Of a stretch of DNA of 64,000 nucleotides, positions 44,798-56,520 are shown piece after piece. The notes below the pieces were generated by a model. That model did no database searches. It was not told the DNA's origin and saw only the letters and a list, made by a program, of their open reading frames with translations. The stretch covers positions 19,075,318-19,139,317 of the forward strand of contig NC_052505.1 in NCBI RefSeq assembly GCF_014356525.2, written 5' to 3'. Position 1 is the first letter of the stretch. Each line of letters opens with the position of its first letter. The DNA comes from Nilaparvata lugens. Lineage: Eukaryota; Arthropoda; Insecta; Hemiptera; Delphacidae. Both the position numbers and the translations under genes were made by a program.

Positions 44798-45155
44798 GCC
44801 AGGCACACACCAGTTAGACAAGACAAGACAAGACATGATCAGACACGTTTAGTCACGACACAATACTTCACATAGTTGCTTATGAATACATGTCTAATTG
44901 CAATGACTAATCGGTGTGAGTTGCGTCATAAGCAAGTAACTATACGAAGTATTGTGTCTGATCATGTCTTGTCTTGACTGACAAGACAAGACATGATCAG
45001 ACACGTTTAGTCACAATAATTCACATAGTTGCTTATGAAGACATGTCAATTGCTATGACTAATCAGTGTGAGTTGCGTCATAAGTAGCTATGTGAAGTAT
45101 TGTGACTAAACGTGTCTGATCATATCTTGTCTTGACTAAATGGTGTGCGCCCAGG
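44798..45155. mobile_element. TIR element with GGCGCACACCA ends
   Basis: CCAGGCACACACCAGTTAGACAAG and the complement of CTTGACTAAATGGTGTGCGCCCAGG are the ends. Inside, GACATGATCAGACACGTTTAGTCAC and TTCACATAGTTGCTTATGAA occur twice, so the copy is an internal dimer. A right end (GTCTTGACTAACTGGTGTGCGCCTAG) lies at 62605-62697. Confidence 0.65.
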
Positions 45156-45156
45156 T

Positions 45157-45728
45157 TGTTCGGTACACTTTCTTTCTTATTCAAATTGGATAATCTTTTC
45201 CATTATAATTGTTCAAATCATTATAAGAGTGAGAAAAAGTGGCAACTGGAATTTTCAAGTGGTTTAATAAGCGAGTTATGGGTTGTTGAAGTGCTAACTT
45301 TCCAGATTTCATTTTCTTTCCAGATCATAAACGGTTTCGACTATATTAACAGAGCTTCTCTTAAAAATTCAAAAAATATATCTTTCCAAACTAAAACATT
45401 TTATTCCCCATATCGTTCACAAATAAAAAAGTAACATTTTTTGTAAAATCGATAACTTGTTTATTTTGGCATTTATCGTGAAAAAACGCATATTAGAACA
45501 AAGCTAATGATATACTGAATGTATTTAAAACAATCCAATGGAAAATTCGAAACCGTTTATGATCTGGAAAGAAAACGGAGTTAGCACTTTCAACAACCCA
45601 TAACTCGCTTATTAGACCACTTAAAAATTTCAGTTGCCACTTTTTTTCACTCGTATAATGATCTTAGAAATTAAATTGAAAAAGATTATCCAATTTAAAT
45701 AACAAAAAAATGGAGCGAACAGCCTTAA
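45157..45728. mobile_element. Foldback element A
   Basis: Left arm GTTCGGTACACTTTC, CAAATTGGATAATCTTTTCC, AAGTGGCAACTGGAATTTTC, GCGAGTTATGGGTTGTTGAA, AGATCATAAACGGTTTCGA; right arm the complements in reverse order, ending AAATGGAGCGAAC. A second partial copy (46459-46901) lacks the outer left arm because the tandem duplication starts inside it. Confidence 0.7.
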
Positions 45729-45847
45729 GTCTGTACGCAAATTCAAACGTAGCTTAATTGGTGAACTTGGAAATAATGAATGAAAAAAAAACTTGTGAGA
45801 AATGAAATGGTGTTAAATTTGTGACAATAAGGATGTTTTTTGCTCAC

Positions 45848-46071
45848 CTGAGCAAAGCCCGTCGCCACTTTTCACCCGTCTCGACGACAATCAGCTGCAG
45901 CTTCATGTTGGCGGGGGCAGGGGTGGGGGTAGGTTGGGGCGGTTGCTCCCCTCCTCCTCCTCTTATTCCTCCACCTACTCCTCCTCCTAAAGCAGCGGGG
46001 GTGGCCACCCTCCTACGCAACGGGAACGAGCGTCCAAAATTCAAACAACTAACTTCCGACCACTCTTTATT
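45848..46071 (-). CDS. Candidate 5' exon of the SMS-like gene, copy 1
   Basis: The minus-strand frame is open from 46071 to a strong donor (CTCAG/GTGAGC, GT at 45847-45846). It reads FGRSFPLRRRVATPAAL, a Gly-rich run, QPPQPTPTPAPAN, then MKLQLIVVETGEKWRRALL, ending with two bases of a codon. Joined to the SMS exon at 10659 (first base G, then ATG) it gives ...RALLR-MVLDPK with no frame break, and the Gly/Pro-rich style matches. I do not recognise the protein segment. The translation start could be the ATG at 45906-45904. The acceptor or transcription start is not defined. It might instead be the 5' exon of an unrelated gene; phase agreement has a one-in-three chance. Confidence 0.4.
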
Positions 46072-47020
46072 CTAGTCTCATCAATTGCAACTCGAACCAT
46101 TTCCTGGGCTAATGTTATGAAGAGGATATAGTGGAAAAGATTTGATAAAGGTGTTTGACTGAAATACAGAGTGTTTCAGAGAAACGGGAAATTTTGAAAG
46201 TTGAATAATTTCAAGAGAAACAAATCTTTAAAGAAGTTTTTCATATCATTTAATAGTAAAAATAATGCCATTTTAGAATAAATAATACCGTAACATTCAT
46301 TTTTTGAAGATGACATTTTGCAGGTGTGTTCCTTTTTCTATGCAAACATACTTGTAGTCTCTTCATCACATTGTCCATGGTTTGACGTAACATTACAACT
46401 GGAATTCTAAATCACTTCTCGAATCTTTCTTCTTTAAATCTCGAACTGAATTCAGTTGTTGAAGTGCTAACTTTCCAGATTTCATTTTCTTTCCAGATCA
46501 TAAACGGTTTCGACTATATTAACAGAGCTTCTCTTAAAAATTCAAAAAATATATCTTTCCAAACTAAAACATTTTATTCCCCATATCGTTCACAAATAAA
46601 AAAGTAACATTTTTTGTAAAATCGATAACTTGTTTATTTTGGCATTTATCGTGAAAAAACGCATATTAGAACAAAGCTAATGATATACTGAATGTATTTA
46701 AAACAATCCAATGGAAAATTCGAAACCGTTTATGATCTGGAAAGAAAACGGAGTTAGCACTTTCAACAACCCATAACTCGCTTATTAGACCACTTAAAAA
46801 TTTCAGTTGCCACTTTTTTTCACTCGTATAATGATCTTAGAAATTAAATTGAAAAAGATTATCCAATTTAAATAACAAAAAAATGGAGCGAACAGCCTTA
46901 AGTCTGTACGCAAATTCAAACGTAGCTTAATTGGTGAACTTGGAAATAATGAATGAAAAAAAAACTTGTGAGAAATGAAATGGTGTTAAATTTGTGACAA
47001 TAAGGATGTTTTTTGCTCAC

Positions 47021-47244
47021 CTGAGCAAAGCCCGTCGCCACTTTTCACCCGTCTCGACGACAATCAGCTGCAGCTTCATGTTGGCGGGGGCAGGGGTGGG
47101 GGTAGGTTGGGGCGGTTGCTCCCCTCCTCCTCCTCTTATTCCTCCACCTACTCCTCCTCCTAAAGCAGCGGGGGTGGCCACCCTCCTACGCAACGGGAAC
47201 GAGCGTCCAAAATTCAAACAACTAACTTCCGACCACTCTTTATT
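47021..47244 (-). CDS. Candidate 5' exon, copy 2
   Basis: Exact second copy in the tandem duplication: same donor (GT at 47020-47019), ATG at 47079-47077 and frame. If both copies have promoters, the gene has two equivalent first exons; if only the 5' flank of one copy holds the promoter, the other would be skipped or added as a repeated exon. Splicing copy 2 to copy 1 would require an acceptor in copy 1. Confidence 0.35.
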
Positions 47245-47339
47245 CTAGTCTCATCAATTGCAACTCGAACCATTTCCTGGGCTAATGTTATGAAGAGGAT
47301 ATAGTGGAAAAGATTTGATAAAGGTGTTTGACTGAAATA

Positions 47340-47948
47340 CAGAGTGTTTCAGAGAAACGGGAAATTTTGAAAGTTGAATAATTTCAAGAGAAACAAATCT
47401 TTAAAGAAGTTTTTCATATCATTTAATAGTAAAAATAATGCCATTTTAGAATAAATAATACCGTAACATTCATTTTTTGAAGATGACATTTTGCAGGTGT
47501 GTTCCTTTTTCTATGCAAACATACTTGTAGTCTCTTCATCACATTGTCCATGGTTTGACGTAACATTACAACTGGAATTCTAAATCACTTCTCGAATCTT
47601 TCTTCTTTAAATCTCGAACTGAATTCAGTTGCAGAATTGCAAGCCATGATTCGAGAAGCGATTTCAAATTCCAGTTGTAATGTTACGTCAAACCATGGAC
47701 AATGTGATGAAGATACTACAGGAATGTTTGCATAGAAAAAGGAACACACCTGCAAAATGTCATCTTCAAAAAATGAACACACCTGCAAAATGTCATCTTC
47801 AAAAAATGAATGTTACGGTATTATTTATTCTAAAATGGCATTATTTTTACTATTAAATGATATTAGAGAATTAATGAATTTAAAGATTTGTTTTTCTTGA
47901 AATTATTCAACTTTCAAAATTTGCCGTTTCTCTGAAACACCCTGTATT
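47340..47948. mobile_element. Foldback element B, mariner-like
   Basis: TACAGAGTGTTTCAGAGAAAC and GTTTCTCTGAAACACCCTGTA are the ends, TA-tipped. Arms continue with TTGAAAGTTGAATAATTTCA, ATGCCATTTTAGAATAAATA, CAAATTTTGCAGGTGTG-type words and CATTGTCCATGGTTTGACG in both orientations. TACAGRGTGTTTC is a frequent mariner MITE end. Only the left arm is present in the first duplication copy (46167-46458). AACACACCTGCAAAATGTCATCTTC is repeated twice in the right arm. Confidence 0.75.
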
Positions 47949-48140
47949 ATTGGAGTGTGATAAAAATTCTCTGTGGGATTAGAAAGCTATCACTATAGTG
48001 GGGTCCACGTTATAATGGCAGTGTTTGATTAACAATGATGTTGGTATATTTTTGTTACATTCGATGAAGCAGATAGCGCCATCCTTTTCTAGCTTCGCAA
48101 CGTTGCCAGATAGTTTATTGACAATGTGGGAACATAATAA

Positions 48141-49053
48141 TACAAAGTGAGTCATATTGTATGGGAACCCTTCAATAAATTGGAGAATGAAGTAGATATA
48201 ATACTGTAACTTTCAGGAAAAGTTATTAGTCAAATACTCTCCCTTTTGACTTTTTCTCCCAACTGAATTTTTCAACCCATCATAAGAGGGCGACTTAGGG
48301 TTTGTAACTCGGATATTTTAAATGTAAACACCCATTGTGTGATAGATCATTTTAATAGCCTTTTCATAAAAAGAAAGATGACATCAATAAAAATGTTTTA
48401 TGATACTTTTATCCAAAATGGCGGCTGTGTGATAAAGTTCAATCAGCCGCCATTTTGGATAAAAGTATCATAGAACATTTTAATTGATGCCATCTTTCTC
48501 TTTCTGAAAAGGCCTTCATAATCATGTATCACACAGTGTATCATGATTTATCACACAATGTATCATGATTTATCACACAATGTATCATGATTTATCACAC
48601 AATGTATCATGATTTATCACACAATATATCATGATTTATCACACAATGTATCATGATTTATCACACAATATATCATGATTTGTCACACAATGTATCATGA
48701 TTTATCACACAATGGGTGTTTACATTCAAAATATTTGAGCTACAACCCTTCATTTCTTTAAAAACTAAAGCTTCAATCAGCCGCCATTATGTATACAAAT
48801 ATCATAGTACATTTTTATCGATGCCATCTTTCTTGTTTTAAAAAGGTCTTTAAAATGATGTATTGCCGAATGGGTGTTAACATTTAAAATATTCGAGTTA
48901 CAACCCCTATGTAACCCCCTTATGAGGGGTTGAAATTCAGTTGTACTTTAAAAGGTGGAGTATTTGACCAATAACTTATCCTGAAAGTTACAGTATTATA
49001 TCTACAACAGTCTTCAACTTATTGAAGGGTACATACATATGACTCACTCTATA
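48141..49053. mobile_element. Mariner-like foldback, TACAGAGTAAGTCATATG family, copy 2
   Basis: TACAAAGTGAGTCATATTGT and ATGACTCACTCTATA ends; inner arms match 3914-4753. It interrupts the CTATAG-family copy. At its centre 48517-48720 is a 22-bp minisatellite (TGTATCATGATTTATCACACAA, about nine units) absent from the other copy. Confidence 0.75.
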
Positions 49054-49117
49054 TTTCACATGCAGTGAAAATACAACTTATTTTTTGGAACTTTTACTAT
49101 TTATAAAATATGGGAGT

Positions 49118-49205
49118 AGAGCAGTTTTGGGCTAGTCCTGTTGTTTGCGCCCAGTCATATCTATTACTATGATTTGTGGTTGTATTGATGAATAAATAAA
49201 TTATC
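49118..49205 (+). mobile_element. Non-LTR 3' tail
   Basis: CAGTTTTGGGCTAGTCCTGTTG followed by TTGATGAATAAATAAATT matches the 195-290 family. Confidence 0.5.
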
Positions 49206-50017
49206 AACAAAATATTTTATCTCTATTATGGAAATTTACTACTGAATCATTGAGAAATATATTTTCTTGACGAATAAAATATAACTGACTATTTTAAACA
49301 AGAATGAAATCGAACAGTTAACGGTATCAGCTACCACATTACAAACTATGCAACCCAGGGTAGTGACAAGGCAGAGAATCGGCGACTCTGTTCCCCTATC
49401 TTTCTTTTTTTTAATAGGATTTTACAGTGATTCACCGTCTTCCTTCTTTTAGTCGAGACCTCCATCTTTGCCTATCCTCCCATTCACCATCCCTTAAATT
49501 CCTGGCCTCCATAGCCTCATCCACCTCATTTCTCCATTATCTTTTAGGTCTTCCTATCTTTCTCCACTGCCATTATAACGTGGACCTCACTAAATAAAAA
49601 ATTGTAAGTGCATCTACTACAGTGCATCTGAATGAATAAACAAAATTACAATGTAAAGGCTGAGAAAATGATCGGGAAAAAAAGATGCCGTGGAGTAATT
49701 TGAGTTGGACACGCCACCAAGGTAAGGTTGACCTTACCGAGGGATCAATGACTTGCTCAGCTCAACAAAACTTATATTCACTTTTATCGATTTTGACAGA
49801 GCTAACCGCCTATAAATGTCTAGTCAAGTGAGAACTGTAGCAAATTCTATTACAACAAATTTCCATCTATGATTAAGTTGAAATGAAAGATGCAAGAGGG
49901 TGGCAATGTATCAATGCGATAATTTATTTCCTTCTGATCGAAAATTATCACCAAATAGTAATGAAATCTACACGATGAATAGAAATATTGTGGAATTTCT
50001 CCATATCAATGCTGTGC

Positions 50018-51765
50018 AAAGGCTGAAAAAAACTTTCTACTGCTGATATTTTTCCGAGTTTTTCGATGTATAAGCCTGAGCGCAGGAAAACTAACAAAAT
50101 ATTTTTGAATTACATACATCACAATGAATATATAACTTAGCATCATAATAAATTCAATGTGAAATGAAAGAGATGTCAGTTTCACCATAGATAAAATTTG
50201 ACAAAAGCTATATAGCACCATAGAAATAAGATGGAATTATAACGCATTTCCACATTATTATCGCTTTTATAATAATTATTTATTCCACTCAATATCGTTC
50301 TTATTTCACCCTGATATGGAGAAATTCCACAATATATCTGTTCATAGTGTAAATTTTGAGAAGATATATCATAAGCTATCCTAGTTATCAGCTTATGCTA
50401 TCTTTCCTCCATGGTTCCACATAAAGGCTGTGCAAAGGCTAAAAAAAACTTTCTACTGGTGATATTTTTCCGAGTTTTTCGATGTATATACTATCAAGCT
50501 ATCAAAATGAAACATTTTTTCCCAGGAAAACAATTTTTTACGATCATTACTTCTTGAGATATGAGCGCCTAAAGTTTACATTTTTTAGACAGATCATTTC
50601 AAATTGGGTACGAGAACTATCCAATAAATTTTGAGGATGAATTCTCCATGGTATTGTTGATTCATGAAACTAAAATTTTCTGAAAATATCATTTTTTGTG
50701 AATGTTATTCAATTTAGCAAAAATAACTTTTAGTTGAGTTATTATTGGTAAATTGAATTTGAGTTTACAAAGAAAAATTCAAAAACTATTTATGTGAAAA
50801 AACATGCAGCCTTGATTCACAGACCTAATATTCAATTTACCAAAAATAACTCAACTAAAAGTTATTTTTGGTTAATTGAATAACTTTTTCAAAAAATAAT
50901 TTTTTCAGAAAATTTTAGTTTCATTGAATCAACAATACCATGGAGGATCCATCCTCAAAATTTCTTCGATTTATCTCTTACCCAATTTGAAATGATCTGT
51001 CCAAAAAATGTAAACTTAAGGCGCTCATATCTCAAAAAGTAAAGATCGTAAAAAAATGTTTTCCTGTTTAAAAATGTTTTTTCCTGTTAAAAATGTTTTA
51101 CCAAAATAACTTTTAGTTGAGTTATTTTTGGTCATTTTTTGTGAATTGAAAAACAATCTCAAAAATTGATATTTTCATAAAAGTTTGATGAAGATGAAGA
51201 ATTTATCCTCAAAATTTATTGAAATGATCTGTCCAAAAAATTTAAACTTTAGGCGCTCATTCAAAAACGTAATGATCGGAAAAAATGTTTTCCTCAGAAA
51301 AGTCTTTCATTTTGATAGCTTGATAGTATACAAATTGAAAAACGTTGAAAAATATCACCAGTAGTAAGTGTTTTTTTAGCATTTGCACAGCCACAATGTG
51401 GAACCATGGAGGAAAGATAGCATAAGCATAGCAATAACTAGGACAGCTTATGCTATCTTTTCTTGAAATTTACACTATGAACAGATATATTATGGAATTT
51501 CTCCATATCAGGGTGAAATAAGAACAATATTGAGTGGATTAAATAATTATTATAAAAACGATAATTATGTGGAAATGACAATAGCGCGTTATAATTCCAT
51601 CTTATCTCTATGATGCTATATAGCTTATGTTAAATTTTCTCTATGGTGGAACTGACATCTCTTTCATTTCACCTTAAATTTATTATGATGCTATATTTAT
51701 TATGATGTATGTAATTCAAAAATATTTTGTTAGTTTTCCTGCGCTCAGGCTTATGCCTTTGCAGG
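50018..51765. repeat. 1.7-kb imperfect palindrome
   Basis: The left arm has TGTGCAAAGGC, AAGCCTGAGCGCAGGAAAAC, AATTACATACATCACAATG, AAAGAGATGTCAGTTTCACC, GGAGAAATTCCACAATATAT, ATGGTTCCACA, TACTATCAAGCTATCAAAAT and CAGATCATTTCAAATTGG. The right arm has their complements in reverse order to CTTTGCAG. The centre near 50800 repeats AAAATAACTCAACTAAAAGT. An internal direct repeat (GTGCAAAGGCTAAAAAAAAC at 50429) suggests stepwise growth. 49593-50017 has no recognised content. Confidence 0.75.
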
Positions 51766-51984
51766 TTTTTTCCCTAATTTATGTAAAATGTTCTGTTCCT
51801 TTTTGGTTTTGTTCAATTACAAATAATAGCCTTACTACACGTAAGTTAATTTCCAAAAAAGTGATTGTGAAATTTGTTTCTTTGTTATGTTGGAAATAAA
51901 ATTAATTTTCATTTTAAATAGTATAATGAACTAACACAAGTTACGTAATTTGTGTTAATTTAAGTTACGTGAGTAACATAACCT

Positions 51985-52095
51985 TTAGACTGTGTATTCC
52001 AAATAAGGTTTGAAGCAGTTTTGGGCAAATGCCTGTTGTTTTTACCTGAATTGTATTTGCATATGAATATATAAATAAATGAATAAATACTAGCA
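51985..52095 (+). mobile_element. Non-LTR 3' tail
   Basis: GTGTATTCCAAATAAGGTTTG, CAGTTTTGGGCAAATGCCTG, TGTATTTGCATATGAATATA and AATAAATGAATAAAT match 59355-59455 base for base over most of the length. Confidence 0.6.
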
Positions 52096-52820
52096 ATTTT
52101 GTTACAATGTAAGGCACCAACATTGGTCAATTATAGAAATATAAAAACCGAGCAATCCAATTTGCAATGTGATTTGACTTTTAGTGATTACATCTATTTA
52201 TGATATCAAAACCGATTCTGTCCTAGCTATTTGGAAAAAATATTTTGGACATGGAAATCGATGTATGAAATCACTTTATTTCATAAAAGTTTTCCTACTT
52301 GATGAGATGCTGTGCATAAGAACCATATAAAAACTGAACTTTTATTGAAGTAAATAAAATGAAGCTTTTGAAATGGCTGTTTTATTATGGCGTAGTCTGT
52401 TATATTGGTGAACTTTAAAACGTGTATAATTTTCATATTGGGAAAAATTACATTTAGGGTAAAGTTTCATAATTTTCAACTAAAATTCTGAGTATAACGA
52501 TAGCAAGAAACGAATGCAATTACTGTATTTCTACTCCTTAGTGTAAGAGTCTATTCAACTTTTTATAGTTTGCATTTGGTTTTTATAACCATTGAGTTAA
52601 TCATTTAAGATGAGACTAGAGATAGTTCAAACAGCTAAATTTTCTCAATTCTCTAGCCAACTGCTTTCTACAGAAATAGGTTATCATGTCTGGAGTTCAC
52701 ACACAACGAGAGAGAACTGTCTGGATTAAATCCAGCTGCCGACCGACCGACCGAGATTCACGTCACTTATCTTCATACATGTGTCCATGACATGATTATC
52801 TACTTCCATTATATTCATCA
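52096..52820. other. No gene seen
   Basis: AT-rich; CCGACCGACCGACCGAG near 52740 is a small tetranucleotide repeat. Nothing else recognised. Confidence 0.45.
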
Positions 52821-53230
52821 TCTCATATTCCTTCATCGATCTTGAATGATACTAAACCTGCACTGAAAATCTACTTCTCTATATGATAATCTCATATTCC
52901 TTCATCGATCTTGAATGATACTGAGCCTGCGGTAAAAATCGATTTCTCTATTTAAGATCATCTCATCATTCCTTTATTCCTTCATTGATCCTGAAAGATA
53001 ATAATTGACCTGTGCTAAAAATCTACTCCTCTATATGATCATCTCATATTCCTTCATCAAACCTGAAAGATACTAAACCTTTGCTAGAAATCGACTTCTC
53101 TATATTATGATCATCTCATCATTCCTTTATTCCTTTATTGATCCTGGAAGATACCAATTGCCTGTGCTAAAAATCTACTCCTCTATATATGATCATCTCA
53201 AATTCCTAAATCAAACCTGAAATATACAAA
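52821..53230. repeat. Minisatellite, 69-81-bp units
   Basis: Six units anchored on TCTCATATTCCTTCATCGATC start near 52821, 52890, 52961, 53042, 53114 and 53195. Longer (81) and shorter (69-72) spacings tend to alternate, with TCATTCCTTTATTCC in alternate units, indicating a dimeric expansion. Confidence 0.8.
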
Positions 53231-53443
53231 AACTGTGCAAAAACTTATCAAACATTGAATCCCTGAGCATTTGTAGGTATAATATTATTCAATTTTCAGT
53301 TCGAATCTGAGTTGATATCACCAATGATCGTACTCGGAAAGTTTTATAACTTTACGAAAATATTTTGTGAAGCAATCAAACTAGTTGAAAGTTGAATGCT
53401 TTAATGTTTCAAAAAAATTTAGTAGCAAATAAAAATCAAACTA
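53231..53443. other. No feature seen
   Basis: Short AT-rich stretch with no recognised content. Confidence 0.4.
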
Positions 53444-53570
53444 CTATAGTGAGGTCAATGTTTTAATGGGAGTGTTTGATTAGCAATGGTATTGCTACTC
53501 TTGTCTATCATTCAACAAAGCGGATAGCGCTATCTCTTTCTCGCTTTGGTCTCCATCTCATTCTGATTGG
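53444..53570. mobile_element. CTATAG-family left end only
   Basis: CTATAGTGAGGTCAATGTTT through GCGGATAGCGCTATCTCTTTC matches other copies; the right end is absent. 53571-53814 has no recognised content. Confidence 0.65.
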
Positions 53571-53814
53571 AATTAATAACGATTAAAATTTAACCGACGT
53601 ACTTGCAACCGGCACTATGGGTATCACGAATAAGTAACGAAGAGTTAAAAAGAGAAGATTCTGTGAGAAGGTGATATGGTTATAAATAGAAGCGTCTCTT
53701 GCTAAGAACTATATTATACTAATACCACAGATTTTAAATGTTTATCTAGTCTATGCTAATACTTATTATTCAATTTGTATTTATACCCCAACGATAATCT
53801 GATATAATAGTTGA

Positions 53815-54993
53815 AAAAATCTGGTGTGGTACACTCACACAACTTTCCTTGCTCATATTTGAAACTACGATCAGATTTCTGTATAAGTGTATATATAATT
53901 GTTTTCAGAGTACTTTCTCCTGTTTGTAAACTGTGAAATTCGATGATTTTTTAGTCGTCATTTTTTTAAAGTCGTCGAAACAGCTGTTCTACAGATGAAA
54001 TAACTCGACTTCGTATTCTTATTATGAACTGCGCTACCTTCCTACCTCATGCACGAGAAGGAGGTTACTAAGTTTATTTCTCAAGGATGGGGTGGACCCC
54101 CATTAGTTTCCCAGAACGAAGACTCATGCCAGTTAATAGAGCTGATAAATAACTATACAGAGTATGAATTTGAAAAAATCGGTCAAGTTATTTTGAGAAA
54201 ATCGTGAAAAACATGTTATTTTTTGGTAATTATCCGCCATTTTTCTCAAGTATATTACGGAGCTCCTGCAATTTTCTCAGAAATGAGACTCATGTCAGTT
54301 GATAGGGCTTATAAATAGCTATCCATGGTATAAATTTGAAGAAAATCGTTAGAGCCGTTTTCGAGAAAACCGTGAAAAACATGGTTTTTTAGTAATTATT
54401 CGCCAATTTTCTCAAGAATATTACGGAGCTTCTGAAATTTTCCCAGAAATGAGACTCGTGTCAGTTGATAGGGCTTATAAATAGCTATCCATGGTATAAA
54501 TTTGAAGAAAATCGTTAGAGCCGTTTTCGAGAAAACCAAGAATAACATGGCTTTTTAGTCATTATCCGCCATTTTTCTCAAGAATATTACGGAGCTCCTG
54601 ATATTTTCCCAGAAATGAGACTAATTTCAGTTGATGGGGGTTATAAATAGCTATCCATGGTATAAATATGAAGAAAATCGTTAGAGCCGTTTTCGAGAAA
54701 ACCGTGACAAACATGGTTTTTTAGTAATTATCCGCCATTTTGAATTCAATTTTATTGAATTTCTTATTGTTGGATCCTCATGGTATGAGGACTTTAAGTT
54801 TAAAATTTCAAGTCAATCGGTTAATTAGGAATGGAGTTATCGTGTTCACAGACATACACACACACAGACCAACACCCAAAAATCATGTTTTTGGACTCAG
54901 GGGACCTTGAAAAGTATAGAAAACTTGAAATTAGGGTAGGCTACCTTAATTTTTTTTGGAAAGCAATACTTGGTAATAGGGCAAGGAAAGTAA
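53815..54993 (+). mobile_element. CTGGTGTGG/CTTTCC family, second subfamily, full copy
   Basis: Start AATCTGGTGTGGTACACTCA, end GGTAATAGGGCAAGGAAAGTAA, with GGACTCAGGGGACCTTGAAA before it. Its 5' half matches 6897-7150. Its middle is a 166-bp tandem array at 54085-54745. CA tract short. Flanking CAACGATAATCTGATATAATAGTTGAA on the left resembles CAATAATCTGACATAATAGTTGAA on the right, where a 64-bp repeat occurs two to three times (54993-55125). Confidence 0.8.
54085..54745. repeat. 166-bp tandem array inside the element
   Basis: ATTACGGAGCTCCTG, ATGAGACTCATGTCAGTTGA, AGCTATCCATGGTATAAATT, AAAATCGTTAGAGCCGTTTTCGAGAAA and TTATCCGCCATTTTTCTC recur four times (units start near 54253, 54419, 54584). 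Other family members hold one unit. Confidence 0.85.
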
Positions 54994-55125
54994 TAAAAGT
55001 CAGTTTCAGATTATTTATATTCTAACAATAATCTGACATAATAGTTGAAATAAAAGTCAGTTTCAGATTATTTATATCCTAACAATAATCTGACAGAACA
55101 GTTGACATAAAAGTCAGTTTTAGAT

Positions 55126-55614
55126 TACAAACTGTACAGAGCTTTAATAATCAATAACTCATTGCTGAGAGTTTTTTAATTGATTGAACAGAATGAAATT
55201 AAAAGCAGGATTTGATTAATATGAACGGGTCTGTCGCAATAAATAAGATGTGTACATCTGTGCATGTGTATAAATATAATAGCCTACTATGTGAGTATCC
55301 GATAGCAGATGTAGCACTGCCAAAATTCTAGCGACAGTTCGCCAATTCCTTTCATTGAGAGGACAAATAAAGGAGGAAGAAAAGGAGGGAAAGATGATAG
55401 AAGAGTGGTGGAGAGGAGAGACAACAGCTGTCACCAGTTCTCAACTAAGTTCGGCTTGTAGAGCAAAGTTCAATTGTTACATTTCGCGTTCAATGGCAAA
55501 CTTTTGTCAGAAAAAGTTATCACAATATTATAATATCACTCGAAACACAGTAAGCACCAAGACTTGGACTTATCACATTAGCAAAGGTCAACTCTCCAAA
55601 TAGAATAATATTTT
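55126..55614. other. No gene seen
   Basis: Two opposed open frames at 55216-55434 and 55355-55603 overlap; neither shows a domain. Purine-rich GGAGGAAGAAAAGGAGGGAAAG near 55370. Confidence 0.4.
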
Positions 55615-56520
55615 AGTAGTCTAGTCCTCTTCTACTACTACATCGTCTTCTTCTTCTTCTTCTTCTTTTCTTCTTCTTCTTCTTTTTCTCCCCCTCCTCC
55701 TCCACCACCACCTTTTATCTCAAGTCTTCCTTCTTCTTCTTCTCCTCCTTCTTCTTCTTCTTCTTCTTCTTCTTCTTCTTCTTCTTCTTCTTCTCTTCTT
55801 CTTCTTCTTCTTCTTCTTCTTCTTCTTCTTCTTCTTCTTCTTCTTCTTCTTCTTCTTCTTCTTCTTCTTCTTCTTCTCTTCTTAATTAATGATATATACT
55901 TTCATATTTCAATTGATACTTTTATATGATTGTACATTGATGAAACCTTTCTGTAACTCCAAAGAAGAGATAAATGACCCAAGTTTAGGAATTTATTGCT
56001 GTACTTTACAATACAAAAGAATCGTTCACTAAAACAAACTCAGAATGACATGGTAAAGTATTATTGATAATATTATAGTAGTCTAGTCCTCTTCTACTAC
56101 ATCGTCTTATTCTTCTTTTTTTTCTTCTCCTCCTCCTCCTTCTCAAGTCTTCTTCTTCTTCTTCCTCTCCTCCTTCTTTTTCTTTCTTCTTCTTCTTCTC
56201 TTCTTAATTAATAATATATACTTTCATATTTTAATTGATACTTTTATATGATTGTACATTGATGAAACCTTCTGTAACTCCAAAGAAGACATAAAAGACC
56301 CAAGTTTAGGAATTTATTGCTGTACTTTGCAATACTAAAGAATTGTCCACTAAAACATACTCAGAATAATATGGTAAAGTATTATTGATATAGCTTGCAA
56401 TAATAATGAAAGCTAGAAGAATAATGTCCTTCCTCTTTTTCTTCTCCTTCTTCTTTTGTCTCTCAACACTTCTTCTTCTTCCTCTTCTCCATCTTCTTCT
56501 TCTATTTCATTTTCTTCTTC
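55615..56520. repeat. Duplicated 462-bp unit with long (TTC)n tracts
   Basis: AGTAGTCTAGTCCTCTTCTAC to GGTAAAGTATTATTGATA occurs at 55615-56070 and 56077-56395. The first unit carries about 230 bases of TTC repeat (55644-55883), the second only interrupted TTC. A third TTC-rich patch runs 56400-56520. Confidence 0.85.

Larger units (their letters stand above)
45286..47631. repeat. Perfect 1,173-bp tandem duplication
   Basis: 45286-46458 and 46459-47631 agree at every position I compared. GTTG is present at both breakpoints and the junction (45282, 46455, 47628), a 4-bp microhomology. One breakpoint is in foldback A and the other in foldback B. The unit contains the candidate exon. Identity is so high that an assembly artefact must be considered. 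Confidence 0.9.
47993..49592. mobile_element. CTATAG-family TIR element with nested insertions
   Basis: The left end CTATAGTGGGGTCCACGTTA and right end TATAACGTGGACCTCACTA bracket 1.6 kb. Within are the 48141-49053 foldback, a non-LTR tail (49118-49200) and a 140-bp block at 49400-49555 (CGTCTTCCTTCTTTTAGTCG) absent from other copies. The host element resumes with ATTATCAACAAAATATTTTATCTC. Confidence 0.75.

Noticed and set aside
45821..46075. Plus-strand Pro/Gly-rich frames at 45821 and 46994
   Set aside because: They run opposite the candidate exon, lack splice support, and arise from GC-rich codons on the other strand.
48517..48720. Possible CRISPR or iteron array
   Set aside because: A 22-bp tandem repeat without spacers at the tip of a foldback element.
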